Below are positions 26,377 through 35,276 of a DNA stretch of 64,000 nt, in pieces. The notes under the pieces are model-generated. The model did not search any database and was not told the DNA's origin. It saw nothing but the letters and a program-made list of their open reading frames with translations. Within the stretch, counting starts at the first letter, position 1, and every line of letters starts with the position of its first letter. The stretch is from Stappia sp. ES.058 (GTDB lineage: Bacteria; Pseudomonadota; Alphaproteobacteria; Rhizobiales; Stappiaceae): contig NZ_LT629784.1 of NCBI RefSeq assembly GCF_900105595.1, positions 620,001 to 684,000 of the forward strand, written 5' to 3'. The position numbers and the translations under genes are program-made.

Positions 26377-27255
26377 ATGGCTGACATGCACAAGAAGGAC
26401 GTCGACCAGGTCACCGGCGTGGAAACGACCGGGCACGAGTGGGACGGCCTGAAGGAACTGAACAATCCGCTCCCGAAGTGGTGGCTGTATATCTTCTACG
26501 CCACCATCGTATGGGCCATCGGCTACTGGGTGGTCTATCCGTCTTGGCCGCTGATCTCCGGCTATACCGCCGGCGTCCTGGGCGATAGCCAGCGCGCCAA
26601 TGCGCTGGCCGCCTATCAGGCGGACCTGGCGGAACGCTCGCAGATCGGCGAAAAGCTGATCAACGCGCCGCTGGAGGAAATCCGCTCGACCCAGTCGTTG
26701 CTCGAGTTCGCGCTCGCCAACGGCGAAGCGGCCTTCGGTGACAATTGCGCGGCCTGCCACGGCTCCGGTGCAGAAGGCTCTGCGGGCTATCCCAACCTGC
26801 AGGACGACAACTGGATCTGGGGCGGCTCTCTCGATGCCATCCATACGACCCTGCAGCACGGCATCCGTGCCGCGAACGACGAGACGCGATTCGGCGACAT
26901 GCCGGCTTTCGGACGTGACGAGATCCTCGACAAGGAGCAGATCACCCAGGTCGCCAACTATGTCGGCTCGCAAGCCGGTATGGAGCCTGAGGCCGGTGTC
27001 GACATCGCGGCCGGCGAGACGGTCTTCATTGAAAACTGCGCCGCCTGCCACGGCGAGGACCTCCAGGGCATTCAGGAGATGGGCGCCCCGAGTCTGGTTG
27101 CGAACAACTATCTCTACGAGCGGTCGATCGACGGCATCGCCGCACAGGTGACGGCCCCGCGCAATGGCGTCATGCCGGCGTGGTCGCCGCGTCTGGAACC
27201 GGCAACCGTCAAGTCGCTCGCCGTCTACGTGCATTCGCTCGGCGGTGGCGAGTAG
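26377..27255 (+). CDS. ccoP: cbb3-type oxidase diheme subunit III (CcoP/FixP)
   Basis: A 292-residue subunit. The N-terminal region HEWDGLKELNNPLPKWWLYIFYATI carries the membrane anchor. Two class I cytochrome c domains follow, each with a CAACH motif (DNCAACHGSGAEG and ENCAACHGEDLQG) and Met-ligand stretches (DMPAFG; GVMPAWSPRL). It accepts electrons from cytochrome c or the bc1 complex. It is the last gene of the operon; a strong terminator follows at 27318-27345. Confidence 0.97.
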   Translation: MADMHKKDVDQVTGVETTGHEWDGLKELNNPLPKWWLYIFYATIVWAIGYWVVYPSWPLISGYTAGVLGDSQRANALAAYQADLAERSQIGEKLINAPLEEIRSTQSLLEFALANGEAAFGDNCAACHGSGAEGSAGYPNLQDDNWIWGGSLDAIHTTLQHGIRAANDETRFGDMPAFGRDEILDKEQITQVANYVGSQAGMEPEAGVDIAAGETVFIENCAACHGEDLQGIQEMGAPSLVANNYLYERSIDGIAAQVTAPRNGVMPAWSPRLEPATVKSLAVYVHSLGGGE

Positions 27256-27317
27256 GCTCAGCCTTGTCGGATTTCCGGGGGACATTATGCCCGAAACTCC
27301 GACACGCGATGAATGTG

Positions 27318-27345
27318 AAAGGCGCCCCCAGCGGGCGCCTTTTTC
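27318..27345 (+). terminator. Intrinsic terminator of ccoNOQP
   Basis: AAAGGCGCCC pairs with GGGCGCCTTT over a short loop (CCAGC-like), and the stem runs into a T-rich tract (CTTTTTCTT). It lies about 63 bases after the ccoP stop. Confidence 0.85.
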
Positions 27346-27547
27346 TTGGGCGCAGCCCGGTCGCGCCGCCGATCCCGGAGGTTGCGTCCCGAATGCCGCG
27401 ATTCAAATCCGCGGGTGCGCGAAAGGCGTGCTCCTTCACCTTCCCGAAAGAGTTTGCGCGACAAGGTGCAGGGGCAAGACCGGAGTCGGAATATGCCATG
27501 AAACAGGGTTCGCGATCCGGCAAAGACAGTCCTGAAGTGGAGATCTC

Positions 27548-29437
27548 GTGAAACCCATGTCCAAATCCCTCATGGCGATGCTGATCGCAGGCGTCAGTGC
27601 GCTGCCCGCGTTCGCCGCCGAGGACGTCGCCGACCGGATCTGGTCCGGCGGGCCGATCCTGACCATGAACGACCTTGCGCCGCGCGCTGAAGCGGTGGCC
27701 GAAAAAGACGGCGAGATCATCGCGGTCGGTCCCGAGGCCGAGGTGATGAAGCACAAGGGCGAGGGCACCAAGCTCATCGACCTGAAGGGCAAGACCATGC
27801 TGCCCGGTTTTGTCGACGCGCATGGCCACGCCTTCATGATCGGCGTGCAGGCGGTCTCCGCCAACACCCAGCCCGCCCCTGACGGCAAGGTGAACGACAT
27901 TCCCGCCCTGCAGCAGACGCTGAGCGAATGGCAGAAGGCGTATCCGGAGCGCATCAAGCGGCTTGGAACCGTTCTCGGCTTTGGCTATGACGACGCGCAG
28001 CTCAAGGAACAGCGCCATCCGACGCGCGAGGATCTCGATGCCGTCTCCACCGAGGTGCCGGTGCTGGTCATTCACCAGTCCGGCCATCTCGGCGTCTTCA
28101 ACTCCAAGGCGCTGGAAGTGGCCGGTATCACTGCCGACACCAAGAACCCGGACGGCGGTGTGATCCGGCGCGAGGACGGCAGCGAAGAGCCCAATGGCGT
28201 GCTGGAGGAATCCGCTTTCTTCCCGGCGCTCATGAAATTGCTGTCCGGGCTCGACAAGGAAGGTGGCGAGGAACTCTTCGTCGCCGGCACCGAGCTCCTG
28301 GCGAGCTACGGCTACACCACCGGCCAGGAAGGCCGTTCCACACCCAATGTCGTCAAGCTGATGCAGGCGGCGTCCGCCGCCGGACGCATCAAGATCGACG
28401 TCGTGACCTATCCGGATGTGCTGGTCGACCGCGACTTCATCGCCAAGAATGTGTCGCAAAGCTACAAGAACGGGTTCCGCGTCGCCGGCGCCAAGCTGAC
28501 CATCGACGGTTCACCGCAGGGCTTCACCGCGCTGCGTGACCGGCCCTACTACAATCCGCCGGCGCAGTATCGGGCGGACTACGCAGGGTATGCCGCTGCC
28601 AGCACCGACCAGGTGTTCGATGCCATTGACTGGGCGTTTGAAAACAACATCCAGATTATCACCCATTCCAATGGCGAAGGCGCATCGGACATGCTGATCG
28701 CCGGCATCAAGACGGCGACGGAAAAGCACGGCAACAACGACCGCCGTCCGGTGCTGATCCACGGCCAGTTCCTGCGCAAGGACCAGGTCGCGGCGTTCGA
28801 CGAGCTGGACGTGTTCCCCTCGCTGTTCCCGATGCACACCTTCTACTGGGGCGACTGGCACCGTGACCGCACCGTCGGGCCGGAAAACGCCGACAACATC
28901 TCGCCGACCGGCTGGGTGCGCGAGCGCGGCATGATGTTCTCCTCGCACCACGATGCTCCGGTGGCCTTCCCCGACAGCATGCGCATCCTCGATGCCACGG
29001 TAACGCGGCGCACGCGCTCGGGCGACATCCTCGGCCCCGATCAGCGCGTCGACGTGATGACCGCGCTGAAGGCAATGACCATCTGGCCGGCCTATCAGCA
29101 CTTCGAGGAGACCGGAAAAGGCTCCATCGAGATCGGCAAGGTCGCGGATCTGATCATCCTGAGTGACGATCCGACGGCCATCGATCCGGAGACGCTCGCC
29201 AGCCTGAAGGTCGACGAGACCATCAAGCACGGCGAGACGATCTACACCCGCAAGGACGATGAGAAGCAGGGCAATCTGCGGATGCGTCCCGGACCGGATG
29301 GAAGCGATGCGCTCGGCAACTTCCTGCGTCACGCCTCGCACAGCATCGAGGCGTCTGGTGGGCATGCGCACGGGCCGGACATTCTCTATCAGGCCTTTGC
29401 CGCCGGCTTCGCGGACAAGGCTGCTGCCACCCGCTAA
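27548..29437 (+). CDS. Secreted amidohydrolase family 3 (YtcJ-like)
   Basis: A 629-residue metal-dependent hydrolase with an export signal (KSLMAMLIAGVSALPAFA, cleavage before AEDV). GGPILTMNDLAPRAEAVA and MLPGFVDAHGHAF give the composite N-terminus and the first metal-binding H-x-H. LTIDGSPQG, IITHSNGEGASDM and FSSHHDAPVAFPDSM are further amidohydrolase-3 landmarks. It probably hydrolyses an amide or cyclic bond in the periplasm; the substrate is not predictable. GTG at 27548 has GGAG six to seven bases upstream; ATG at 27557 is the alternative. It lies between the two cco operons but has its own terminator. Confidence 0.87.
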   Translation: MKPMSKSLMAMLIAGVSALPAFAAEDVADRIWSGGPILTMNDLAPRAEAVAEKDGEIIAVGPEAEVMKHKGEGTKLIDLKGKTMLPGFVDAHGHAFMIGVQAVSANTQPAPDGKVNDIPALQQTLSEWQKAYPERIKRLGTVLGFGYDDAQLKEQRHPTREDLDAVSTEVPVLVIHQSGHLGVFNSKALEVAGITADTKNPDGGVIRREDGSEEPNGVLEESAFFPALMKLLSGLDKEGGEELFVAGTELLASYGYTTGQEGRSTPNVVKLMQAASAAGRIKIDVVTYPDVLVDRDFIAKNVSQSYKNGFRVAGAKLTIDGSPQGFTALRDRPYYNPPAQYRADYAGYAAASTDQVFDAIDWAFENNIQIITHSNGEGASDMLIAGIKTATEKHGNNDRRPVLIHGQFLRKDQVAAFDELDVFPSLFPMHTFYWGDWHRDRTVGPENADNISPTGWVRERGMMFSSHHDAPVAFPDSMRILDATVTRRTRSGDILGPDQRVDVMTALKAMTIWPAYQHFEETGKGSIEIGKVADLIILSDDPTAIDPETLASLKVDETIKHGETIYTRKDDEKQGNLRMRPGPDGSDALGNFLRHASHSIEASGGHAHGPDILYQAFAAGFADKAAATR

Positions 29438-29463
29438 GGCGGATCGAAACGGCAGAAACACCG

Positions 29464-29494
29464 ACGCCCGGGACCGCAAGGCCCCGGGCGTTTT
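29464..29494 (+). terminator. Intrinsic terminator of amidohydrolase gene
   Basis: ACGCCCGGG pairs with CCCGGGCGT across a loop of about nine bases and runs into TTTT, starting 26 bases after the amidohydrolase stop. Confidence 0.8.
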
Positions 29495-29523
29495 GCCTTT
29501 CCGTCCCGTTGTGAGATTTGTGC

Positions 29524-30555
29524 TTAGCCGCGATCTTCAAGCTCTCCTCGAACGCCGCTGGGGGCCTTGCCGGTGGAGCGCCGGAAGGCGCGGGCGAAGG
29601 CGCCCTGGCTGTCGTAGCCCAGCCGATGCGCGATCTCGCTCACCGGCAAGCGGGTCTCGCGCAGCGCCCATAGCGCATATTGCGTCCGCGCGTCATCGGT
29701 GAGGGCGCGAAACGTGCAGCCGGCCCGGTCCAGCCGCCGCCGCAGGCTTCGCTGCGACAGTCCGCAGTCGTTGGCAATCGTCTCCTGTGTCAGCGGCCCC
29801 TGACCGAGCCGCCGGTACACGGCCTCCACGATATCGGAGACAGGCGCCTCCGGAGTGGCGCGGGAGGGCGTTGCCTCACGCAAGGAAGAGACAAGCGGGT
29901 GCTCGACCCTGACGGGCAAGTCGAGCAGTCGTGCCGGAAACGCCAGCATGTTGCAGGGTTCGCCAAAAAGCGGCGCGACACCTGTCATCCGTGCCAGGTC
30001 GGCGTGGCTGTCGCGTTCATGCTCGAACGACAGCCCAACCGCAAATGCCGCGTCCGACAATCCGGCGGATCCAAACCGGCGCACCACCGCATCGAGAAAG
30101 GCGAGGGTGAATTCCGCGTCGCGCGAGCGCGGCCAGATCGCGGGATCGATGATCCGGTAGCTCAGGATGCAGGTGTCGCCGGCAACCTCGCGGTGAAAGG
30201 CCGTGCCATGCTGAAGCGTTTCGAGATCGGCAAGAAGCCGGTCCAGCAAGTCGCCGAGATGCGTTGCGCCGAGGCAGGCGGGAAACAGACCGGCCAAGGC
30301 CGGCGCGGCGATTGCCTCGCCGCAGCACCACATGCGCCCGGCGTCGGGAGCCTGGGCGCCGCCGGCCTGAAGCAGGCGGGTGAACTGGGCAAGCGGCAAC
30401 TCGCCTGAGGTCTTGACCGGCGTATCGGGTGGCGCGCCAAGGCCGCTGTCGGCGAAGGCGCGCGCGGCGTCGACCCCGGCCTTCTGCATTGCGTTGGCGA
30501 TCAGCGGCAGCGCGGCCGCGCCGATGGTCGCCTCGGGAATGGTAAAATCCTGCAT
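29524..30555 (-). CDS. AraC-family transcriptional regulator
   Basis: A 343-residue regulator. The N-terminal ~200 residues resemble the ligand-binding part of OruR/ArgR-like AraC proteins (Arabinose_bd type: ...FTLAFLDAVVRRFG, then a VGLSFEHERDSH-type segment). The C-terminal double helix-turn-helix is LTQETIANDCGLSQRSLRRRL and LPVSEIAHRLGYDSQGAFARAF-RRSTGKAPSGVR. The start at 30555 (MQDFTIPEAT) is preferred over 30633. It lies between the amidohydrolase and the copper amine oxidase gene, so it could control one or both; this is inference from position. Confidence 0.87.
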   Translation of the reverse strand: MQDFTIPEATIGAAALPLIANAMQKAGVDAARAFADSGLGAPPDTPVKTSGELPLAQFTRLLQAGGAQAPDAGRMWCCGEAIAAPALAGLFPACLGATHLGDLLDRLLADLETLQHGTAFHREVAGDTCILSYRIIDPAIWPRSRDAEFTLAFLDAVVRRFGSAGLSDAAFAVGLSFEHERDSHADLARMTGVAPLFGEPCNMLAFPARLLDLPVRVEHPLVSSLREATPSRATPEAPVSDIVEAVYRRLGQGPLTQETIANDCGLSQRSLRRRLDRAGCTFRALTDDARTQYALWALRETRLPVSEIAHRLGYDSQGAFARAFRRSTGKAPSGVRGELEDRG

Positions 30556-30654
30556 GGGTTTTCCCGTCCTTGCCGCAAATCGTCGCCCGCGACGGCGGGC
30601 CGTGTCAATCGCGGCGAGGCAGGGCGCGGACACGCGCGGGGGTTACCCGTGAAA

Positions 30655-30679
30655 CGGGGCGGCCAAATGTGCCGCCCCG
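30655..30679 (-). terminator. Intrinsic terminator of copper amine oxidase gene
   Basis: CGGGGCGGC at 30655-30663 and GCCGCCCCG at 30671-30679 form a perfect 9-base stem with a 7-base loop, 20 bases beyond the amine oxidase stop on the minus strand. A TTT run follows in the minus direction. Confidence 0.65.
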
Positions 30680-30699
30680 CCCGATGTCGTCTGGCCGCG

Positions 30700-32700
30700 T
30701 CAGGAGCCGTCGTCGAGACGGATCGTCAGCGCCGGATTGTGCGGGAAGAAGTTGAAGGGTCTGAGCGAAAAGCCCTTCCACATGGTCGACATCACCGGCC
30801 AGTCTTCCGTGTGTGGCACGTGATGGAAACCCATCGTGTACCAGGTCACGATATCCGTGTCGGCAATCGGCCGGTCCTGCTGCGTCCAGGCCGCCAGCGT
30901 GTCCGATCCGTCGCTCTGGAACGCGAACTGCCCGCCCGCGTAGCGCTCGTCGCGGGAATACGGCGTGTTCCACAGTGTGTATTCCACATAGGCATTGCGC
31001 TTCATCGGCGGGTCGTTTTCGAAGTCGAACGGCGAATAGGCGACCGAATTGTTCGGCACGATCATGTAGCCGGGCTTGTGGCCGAGCGGGCCGTCCGCGC
31101 CCATGTTCATGACGTGATACATCGCCGGGGTGTCCGGATTGACCTTGTAGCGCCCGCCGAGCTCGGTTTCCGCCGGCGTCGTTTCGGTCACCCAGAGCGA
31201 GCGGCGCGGGGCATCCGCCTCGACCTCACCCTTTACCAATGCTGTGCGCATGAAGGTGTTGGAGGGGCCGTCGACATCGAAGTCGAGCTTGAAGTTGAAG
31301 AAGTGATCGTGGTTGGGCGCGATCAGGTTGGGCGCGATCAGCGTGCCGTAGCGGGTTTCTTCCGCCGCGCCCTCGTCGGTCATCGACTTGATCGCGGCGC
31401 CCTTGACCGCATCCAGTCCGGTGGACCCGACCATCACGTCGATGCGTCCGTCCTGATGGAAGATGTAGTCGACGAGATAGTCGTAATTGCCGACCTCCGA
31501 GGCGGTGCGCACGACAAGCTGTGTCGCCGGGCGTCCTTCCGCCGGAACAAACTCGCTTTCCGACTGGGCGAAGATCTCGAAGTGACGCCAGGCCGGATCG
31601 CCGATGTTGCGTTCAAAGACGCAGATCGCGCCGGGAATGGCGAGCGGCGCGCCGTTGTCCTGATGCACCACCGCCGGCAGAAACTGCGCATAGGCCGGAC
31701 AGTCGACGCCAGGGCGCAGCGGCGAGAGAAAGATGCCGAAGCCGTATTCGCCGCTGTCCATGTAGGTGCGCCAGTACCAGCCGGCGTCCGGGTCCATGTA
31801 AGGCACGAAGACTTCCGACAGATGCGCCTGGTAGAGCACGGAGCGCCAGCGCTCGCCGTCCTTCACGTCGATGTTGGAAAGAACCAGCCCCGGGCGCTTG
31901 TCGACGCGGGCGCGAAACCGCCAGATATCCCAGGAGATCTGGCCGTTCTCGATGGTGAAATTCTGACCGTCCGGCTGGCTGAGACGCGCCGGGTTGGTGC
32001 GCGGGCGAAGGGCGCCGGTGCGGGCCTCCACTTCGGCCTCGGTATAACCCCAGGGATCTTCGGGAAGCGGCAACACGCCGCTGTCGAACACCTCGACGAC
32101 CGTGTCGGCGTTGAGGTCGACCACCGCATAAAGTCCCTCGATCGGCTTTGCATAGAAGTTGGAGCCCTCCGGCAGAACGTAGCAGGGCACCTTCATCAGG
32201 CGTCGCCCGTCTTCTTCCGCCAGGCCGAAACGTCCGGCGGTAAGCGGCAGGCAGAAGACATCCTCCGGAGTCAGGCCGCGTTTCTCCAGCCCGGCGATGA
32301 AATCCGGGTGTGCGGTGGCGAGTTCCATCGCGGTCAGGAACTCGGCCAGAAGGATCATGGTCTCGCCGCCCGCCGGTTCGACGGAAACGACCGCATCGCC
32401 GGCCAGATTGACCTCGGCGACAAAGGCACCGTCGGCGGTCTTGAAATGAACCTCGGCCGCGCGGGGCTCCGGCTGGCCTTCGCGCCAGTTGAGGACAACG
32501 GACTTCTCCGGCTCAAGCAGCGAAATATAGGGATAGAGCGTTTCGGCATTCGTATGACCGGCGCCTTGCAGAAGCGCGACGGCCTCGCTGATTTCGGCTT
32601 CGCTCAACCCGTCGAGCGGATGCGCGTTGGCGCCGGTGAGCGCGGCGGCGAGGGTCATCGCCCCTCCCGCCAGCAGGCTTCCGATTTGCGATGATCGCAT
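30700..32700 (-). CDS. Periplasmic copper/TPQ primary-amine oxidase
   Basis: A 666-residue exported enzyme. The signal peptide MRSSQIGSLLAGGAMTLAAA ends near ANA-HP. The topaquinone precursor is Tyr406 in VGNYDYLVDY. The copper ligands are the His-x-His of NHDHFFNFKLDFD and the His of VPHTEDWPVMS. The catalytic base Asp is in RTYMDSGEYGFG. It oxidises primary amines to aldehydes with release of ammonia and hydrogen peroxide, so it can serve amines as nitrogen or carbon sources. It is transcribed away from ccoG across a 390-base spacer carrying a FixK box. It is the only copper enzyme here outside the oxidase, next to the copper exporter gene ccoI. Confidence 0.92.
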   Translation of the reverse strand: MRSSQIGSLLAGGAMTLAAALTGANAHPLDGLSEAEISEAVALLQGAGHTNAETLYPYISLLEPEKSVVLNWREGQPEPRAAEVHFKTADGAFVAEVNLAGDAVVSVEPAGGETMILLAEFLTAMELATAHPDFIAGLEKRGLTPEDVFCLPLTAGRFGLAEEDGRRLMKVPCYVLPEGSNFYAKPIEGLYAVVDLNADTVVEVFDSGVLPLPEDPWGYTEAEVEARTGALRPRTNPARLSQPDGQNFTIENGQISWDIWRFRARVDKRPGLVLSNIDVKDGERWRSVLYQAHLSEVFVPYMDPDAGWYWRTYMDSGEYGFGIFLSPLRPGVDCPAYAQFLPAVVHQDNGAPLAIPGAICVFERNIGDPAWRHFEIFAQSESEFVPAEGRPATQLVVRTASEVGNYDYLVDYIFHQDGRIDVMVGSTGLDAVKGAAIKSMTDEGAAEETRYGTLIAPNLIAPNHDHFFNFKLDFDVDGPSNTFMRTALVKGEVEADAPRRSLWVTETTPAETELGGRYKVNPDTPAMYHVMNMGADGPLGHKPGYMIVPNNSVAYSPFDFENDPPMKRNAYVEYTLWNTPYSRDERYAGGQFAFQSDGSDTLAAWTQQDRPIADTDIVTWYTMGFHHVPHTEDWPVMSTMWKGFSLRPFNFFPHNPALTIRLDDGS

Positions 32701-32865
32701 GGCAGTGTTCCCTTGAAACTGTCTCTGGTCTGGTCGCGCGCCGCATGGTGTGCGGTCTTTGCGCAATCGCAGCCTAGCGCGGATGCACGGGGCGGATTGT
32801 GCAATTCCGGCCAAAATGTCGCACCCTTCGGGGTCCGGCCTTGGCATCTGCGGGTGCCGGCCCGC

Positions 32866-32879
32866 TTGACCCCGATCAA
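32866..32879. promoter_or_regulatory. FNR/FixK box between amine oxidase and ccoG
   Basis: TTGACCCCGATCAA matches the FixK/FnrL box. It lies 166 bases upstream of the amine oxidase start and 211 bases upstream of ccoG, in the divergent spacer 32701-33090, so it could serve either or both genes. The spacer also contains the small palindrome ACCCGTCACGGGT at 32986-32998 and no open gene. Confidence 0.7.
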
Positions 32880-33090
32880 GGCACGGGCCTCGTTGCCCTG
32901 ATATCCGTGGTAGGATGCGTTGGACGAAAGGTGACAATCCAAAGTGACCGATTGTCGCGGTGTTGACGTGTCGCAACGCGAGATCAACCCGTCACGGGTA
33001 ATGTGACGGCAGATGAGCGGTTGGATGGCGTGCCTTGGCATCCCCGCGCTCCCCTGTTGTCCCGAGGGGCGGGACACGAAAGATCGAAAA

Positions 33091-34560
33091 ATGGACGGAA
33101 CGATGCGTGCTGAAACGGATCCTTCGGGCTCTGGCGCCCACCCCGACGAGTGGTTTGCCTCGGCCAAGAAAATCTACCCGATGGCGGTCCACGGGACCTT
33201 CCGCAAGATCAAGTGGGCGGTTCTGTTTGCAACTCTCGGCATCTACTATTTCCTGCCGTTCGTGCGTTGGGACCGGGGGCCGGACGCTCCCGACCAGGCG
33301 GTCCTGGTCGATATGGCCGGCCGTCGCGCCTATTTCTTCTTCATCGAGATCTGGCCGCAGGAAGTCTACTACCTCACCGGCCTGCTGATTCTGGCGGCGA
33401 TGGGGCTGTTCCTGATGAACGCGGTCGCCGGGCGCGTGTGGTGCGGCTATCTGTGCCCGCAGACCGTCTGGACCGACCTGTTTCTTTGGGTCGAACGCCA
33501 CACGGAAGGCGACCGGCGCGACCGGATACGTCTCGAGAAGCAGCCGTGGACGCTCAAGAAGATCGGTCAGAAGATCTCCAAACACACCCTGTGGCTGATG
33601 ATCGCCTGGTGGACCGGCGGAGCGTGGGTTCTGTATTTCGCTGATGCCCCGACGCTGGTGATGGATCTTGCCACCGGACAGGCGGCCTTTGCCGCCTATC
33701 TCTGGATCGGCATCCTGACCTTCACCACCTATGCGCTGGCCGGCCACATGCGCGAGCAGGTCTGCATCTTCCTCTGCCCGTGGCCGCGCATTCAGGCGGC
33801 GCTGACGGACGAGGAAGCCCTCAACGTCACCTATCGCTACGATCGGGGCGAGCCGCGCGGCTCGCTGAAGCAGAACCTGAAGCGCGAAGCCGAGGGTCTG
33901 CCGGCGGGCGACTGTGTGGATTGCCACCAGTGTTTCCACGCCTGCCCGACGGGCGTCGATATCCGAAACGGCACGCAGCTCGGCTGCATCCAGTGCGGCC
34001 TGTGCATCGATGCCTGCGACGACGTGATGGACAAGGTCGGCAAGCCGCGCGGACTGATCGCCTATGATACGGACGAAAACATCAAGCGGCGCATGGAGGG
34101 CAAGGAAACCTTTGTGCGCATCGTGCGCCCGCGCACGGTGATCTATGTCGCCGTTATCCTGCTCATCACCGGGATCATGGCCTATGCGCTGGCAACCCGC
34201 GAGCTGGAGGGCGTCAGCGTGCTTCATGACCGCAATCCGATCTATGTCGAACTGTCCGACGGGGCGGTCAGGAACGGCTATACGATCCGCCTGCTCAACA
34301 AGCGTCAGGTGCAGCGTGACTTCATCCTGTCTGTCGAGGGCATGCCCGAGGGAACCCGTCTCGAGGCCGTGGGCATTAATCAGGGCGTGAGCGGACGGCC
34401 GGTAATCGGTGTCGGTCCCGACACGACCCGTGAGGTGCGCGTGCTGGTCTTCTCGCCGGCGGATGCCGAAATGCCGAAGACGACGCCGATCACGTTCCGC
34501 ATCACCGAGACGGTGATGGGCGAGGTTGCGACGGGAACGGATTTCTTCAAGGCGCCCTGA
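33091..34560 (+). CDS. ccoG: cbb3 oxidase assembly polyferredoxin CcoG (FixG/RdxA)
   Basis: A 489-residue membrane protein with several helices and a cytoplasmic polyferredoxin segment. WCGYLCPQTVW lies in the membrane region. GDCVDCHQCFHACPTGVDI and LGCIQCGLCIDACDD bind two 4Fe-4S clusters. A C-terminal Ig-like periplasmic domain (FixG_C) follows. CcoG reduces copper for insertion into the oxidase. The ATG at 33091 is chosen over an ATG at 33103 and the open frame from 33013. It is the first gene of ccoGHIS. Confidence 0.94.
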   Translation: MDGTMRAETDPSGSGAHPDEWFASAKKIYPMAVHGTFRKIKWAVLFATLGIYYFLPFVRWDRGPDAPDQAVLVDMAGRRAYFFFIEIWPQEVYYLTGLLILAAMGLFLMNAVAGRVWCGYLCPQTVWTDLFLWVERHTEGDRRDRIRLEKQPWTLKKIGQKISKHTLWLMIAWWTGGAWVLYFADAPTLVMDLATGQAAFAAYLWIGILTFTTYALAGHMREQVCIFLCPWPRIQAALTDEEALNVTYRYDRGEPRGSLKQNLKREAEGLPAGDCVDCHQCFHACPTGVDIRNGTQLGCIQCGLCIDACDDVMDKVGKPRGLIAYDTDENIKRRMEGKETFVRIVRPRTVIYVAVILLITGIMAYALATRELEGVSVLHDRNPIYVELSDGAVRNGYTIRLLNKRQVQRDFILSVEGMPEGTRLEAVGINQGVSGRPVIGVGPDTTREVRVLVFSPADAEMPKTTPITFRITETVMGEVATGTDFFKAP

Positions 34561-34719
34561 GCCGGGCGCCGTGTGGACCGGGCCGGGACGCGGACGCGCC
34601 CCGGCCAAATCGTTTGCGCCGATGATCCTTGTCATCGAACAGGGGAGCGGTAGCGCCTATGCATGGAGAAGACTTGCGGCCGGCGCCGCACGGTGCCATG
34701 CGATAGGACGGTTCTCGAA

Positions 34720-35247
34720 ATGACATCACCAATGGCGGACACCATGACCCAGGCTCGCACAGAGCGGAAAATCACCGGACGGACGGTCCTCTTCTGGATG
34801 ATCGGCTTTTTCACGGTCATCTTCATCGCCAACGCGATCTTCATCCATCTGGCGCTGTCGTCCTTCCCTGGCGTCGTCACCGAGACGGCCTATGAGGACG
34901 GGCTTGCCTACAATGACGCGATCGCAGCATCGCGGGCACAGGCTGCGCGCGACTGGTCGGTGTCCGGGGCGCTCGAACGGGCCGGCCAGACCGCCGCACG
35001 CGTCGAGGTTGTTGCCCGCGATGCCGAAGACGCGCCGCTTTCCGGTCTTGCGGTCACCGCAACGTTGCGGCGTCCGGCGAGCCCCGAGGCGCCGGTGGTG
35101 GTGGTCTTGCAGGAAGGCGAGACCGGTCGCTACCAGGCTATGGTGAATGATCTTGCGGCGGGCAACTGGATCCTGGATCTCGAGGCGCAGGGCGGACAGG
35201 ACGGCGAGGCCTTCAAGTCCCGCAACCGTGTCTTTCTCTCGCAATAG
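34720..35247 (+). CDS. ccoH: cbb3 oxidase assembly protein CcoH (FixH)
   Basis: A 175-residue protein with one transmembrane helix (VLFWMIGFFTVIFIANAIFIHLA), then SSFPGVVTETAYEDGLAYND, the FixH signature, and a periplasmic beta-rich domain ending KSRNRVFL. It helps assemble or stabilise the cbb3 complex and interacts with CcoI. Three Met codons are possible starts (34720, 34732, 34744); 34720 has AGGACGG eight bases upstream. A gap of 159 bases separates it from ccoG. Confidence 0.92.
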   Translation: MTSPMADTMTQARTERKITGRTVLFWMIGFFTVIFIANAIFIHLALSSFPGVVTETAYEDGLAYNDAIAASRAQAARDWSVSGALERAGQTAARVEVVARDAEDAPLSGLAVTATLRRPASPEAPVVVVLQEGETGRYQAMVNDLAAGNWILDLEAQGGQDGEAFKSRNRVFLSQ

Positions 35248-35276
35248 GGGAGCGCGCGCATGCGTGCGGTGCCATT

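Noticed and set aside
27209..28459. A 416-codon minus-strand frame across the ccoP end and amidohydrolase
   Set aside because: It overlaps two well-supported genes and a terminator and has no recognisable motif.
30649..32694. A 681-codon plus-strand open frame opposite the amine oxidase
   Set aside because: Low-complexity Arg/Val/Gly translation and no family; the minus-strand frame has the topaquinone and copper-ligand motifs.
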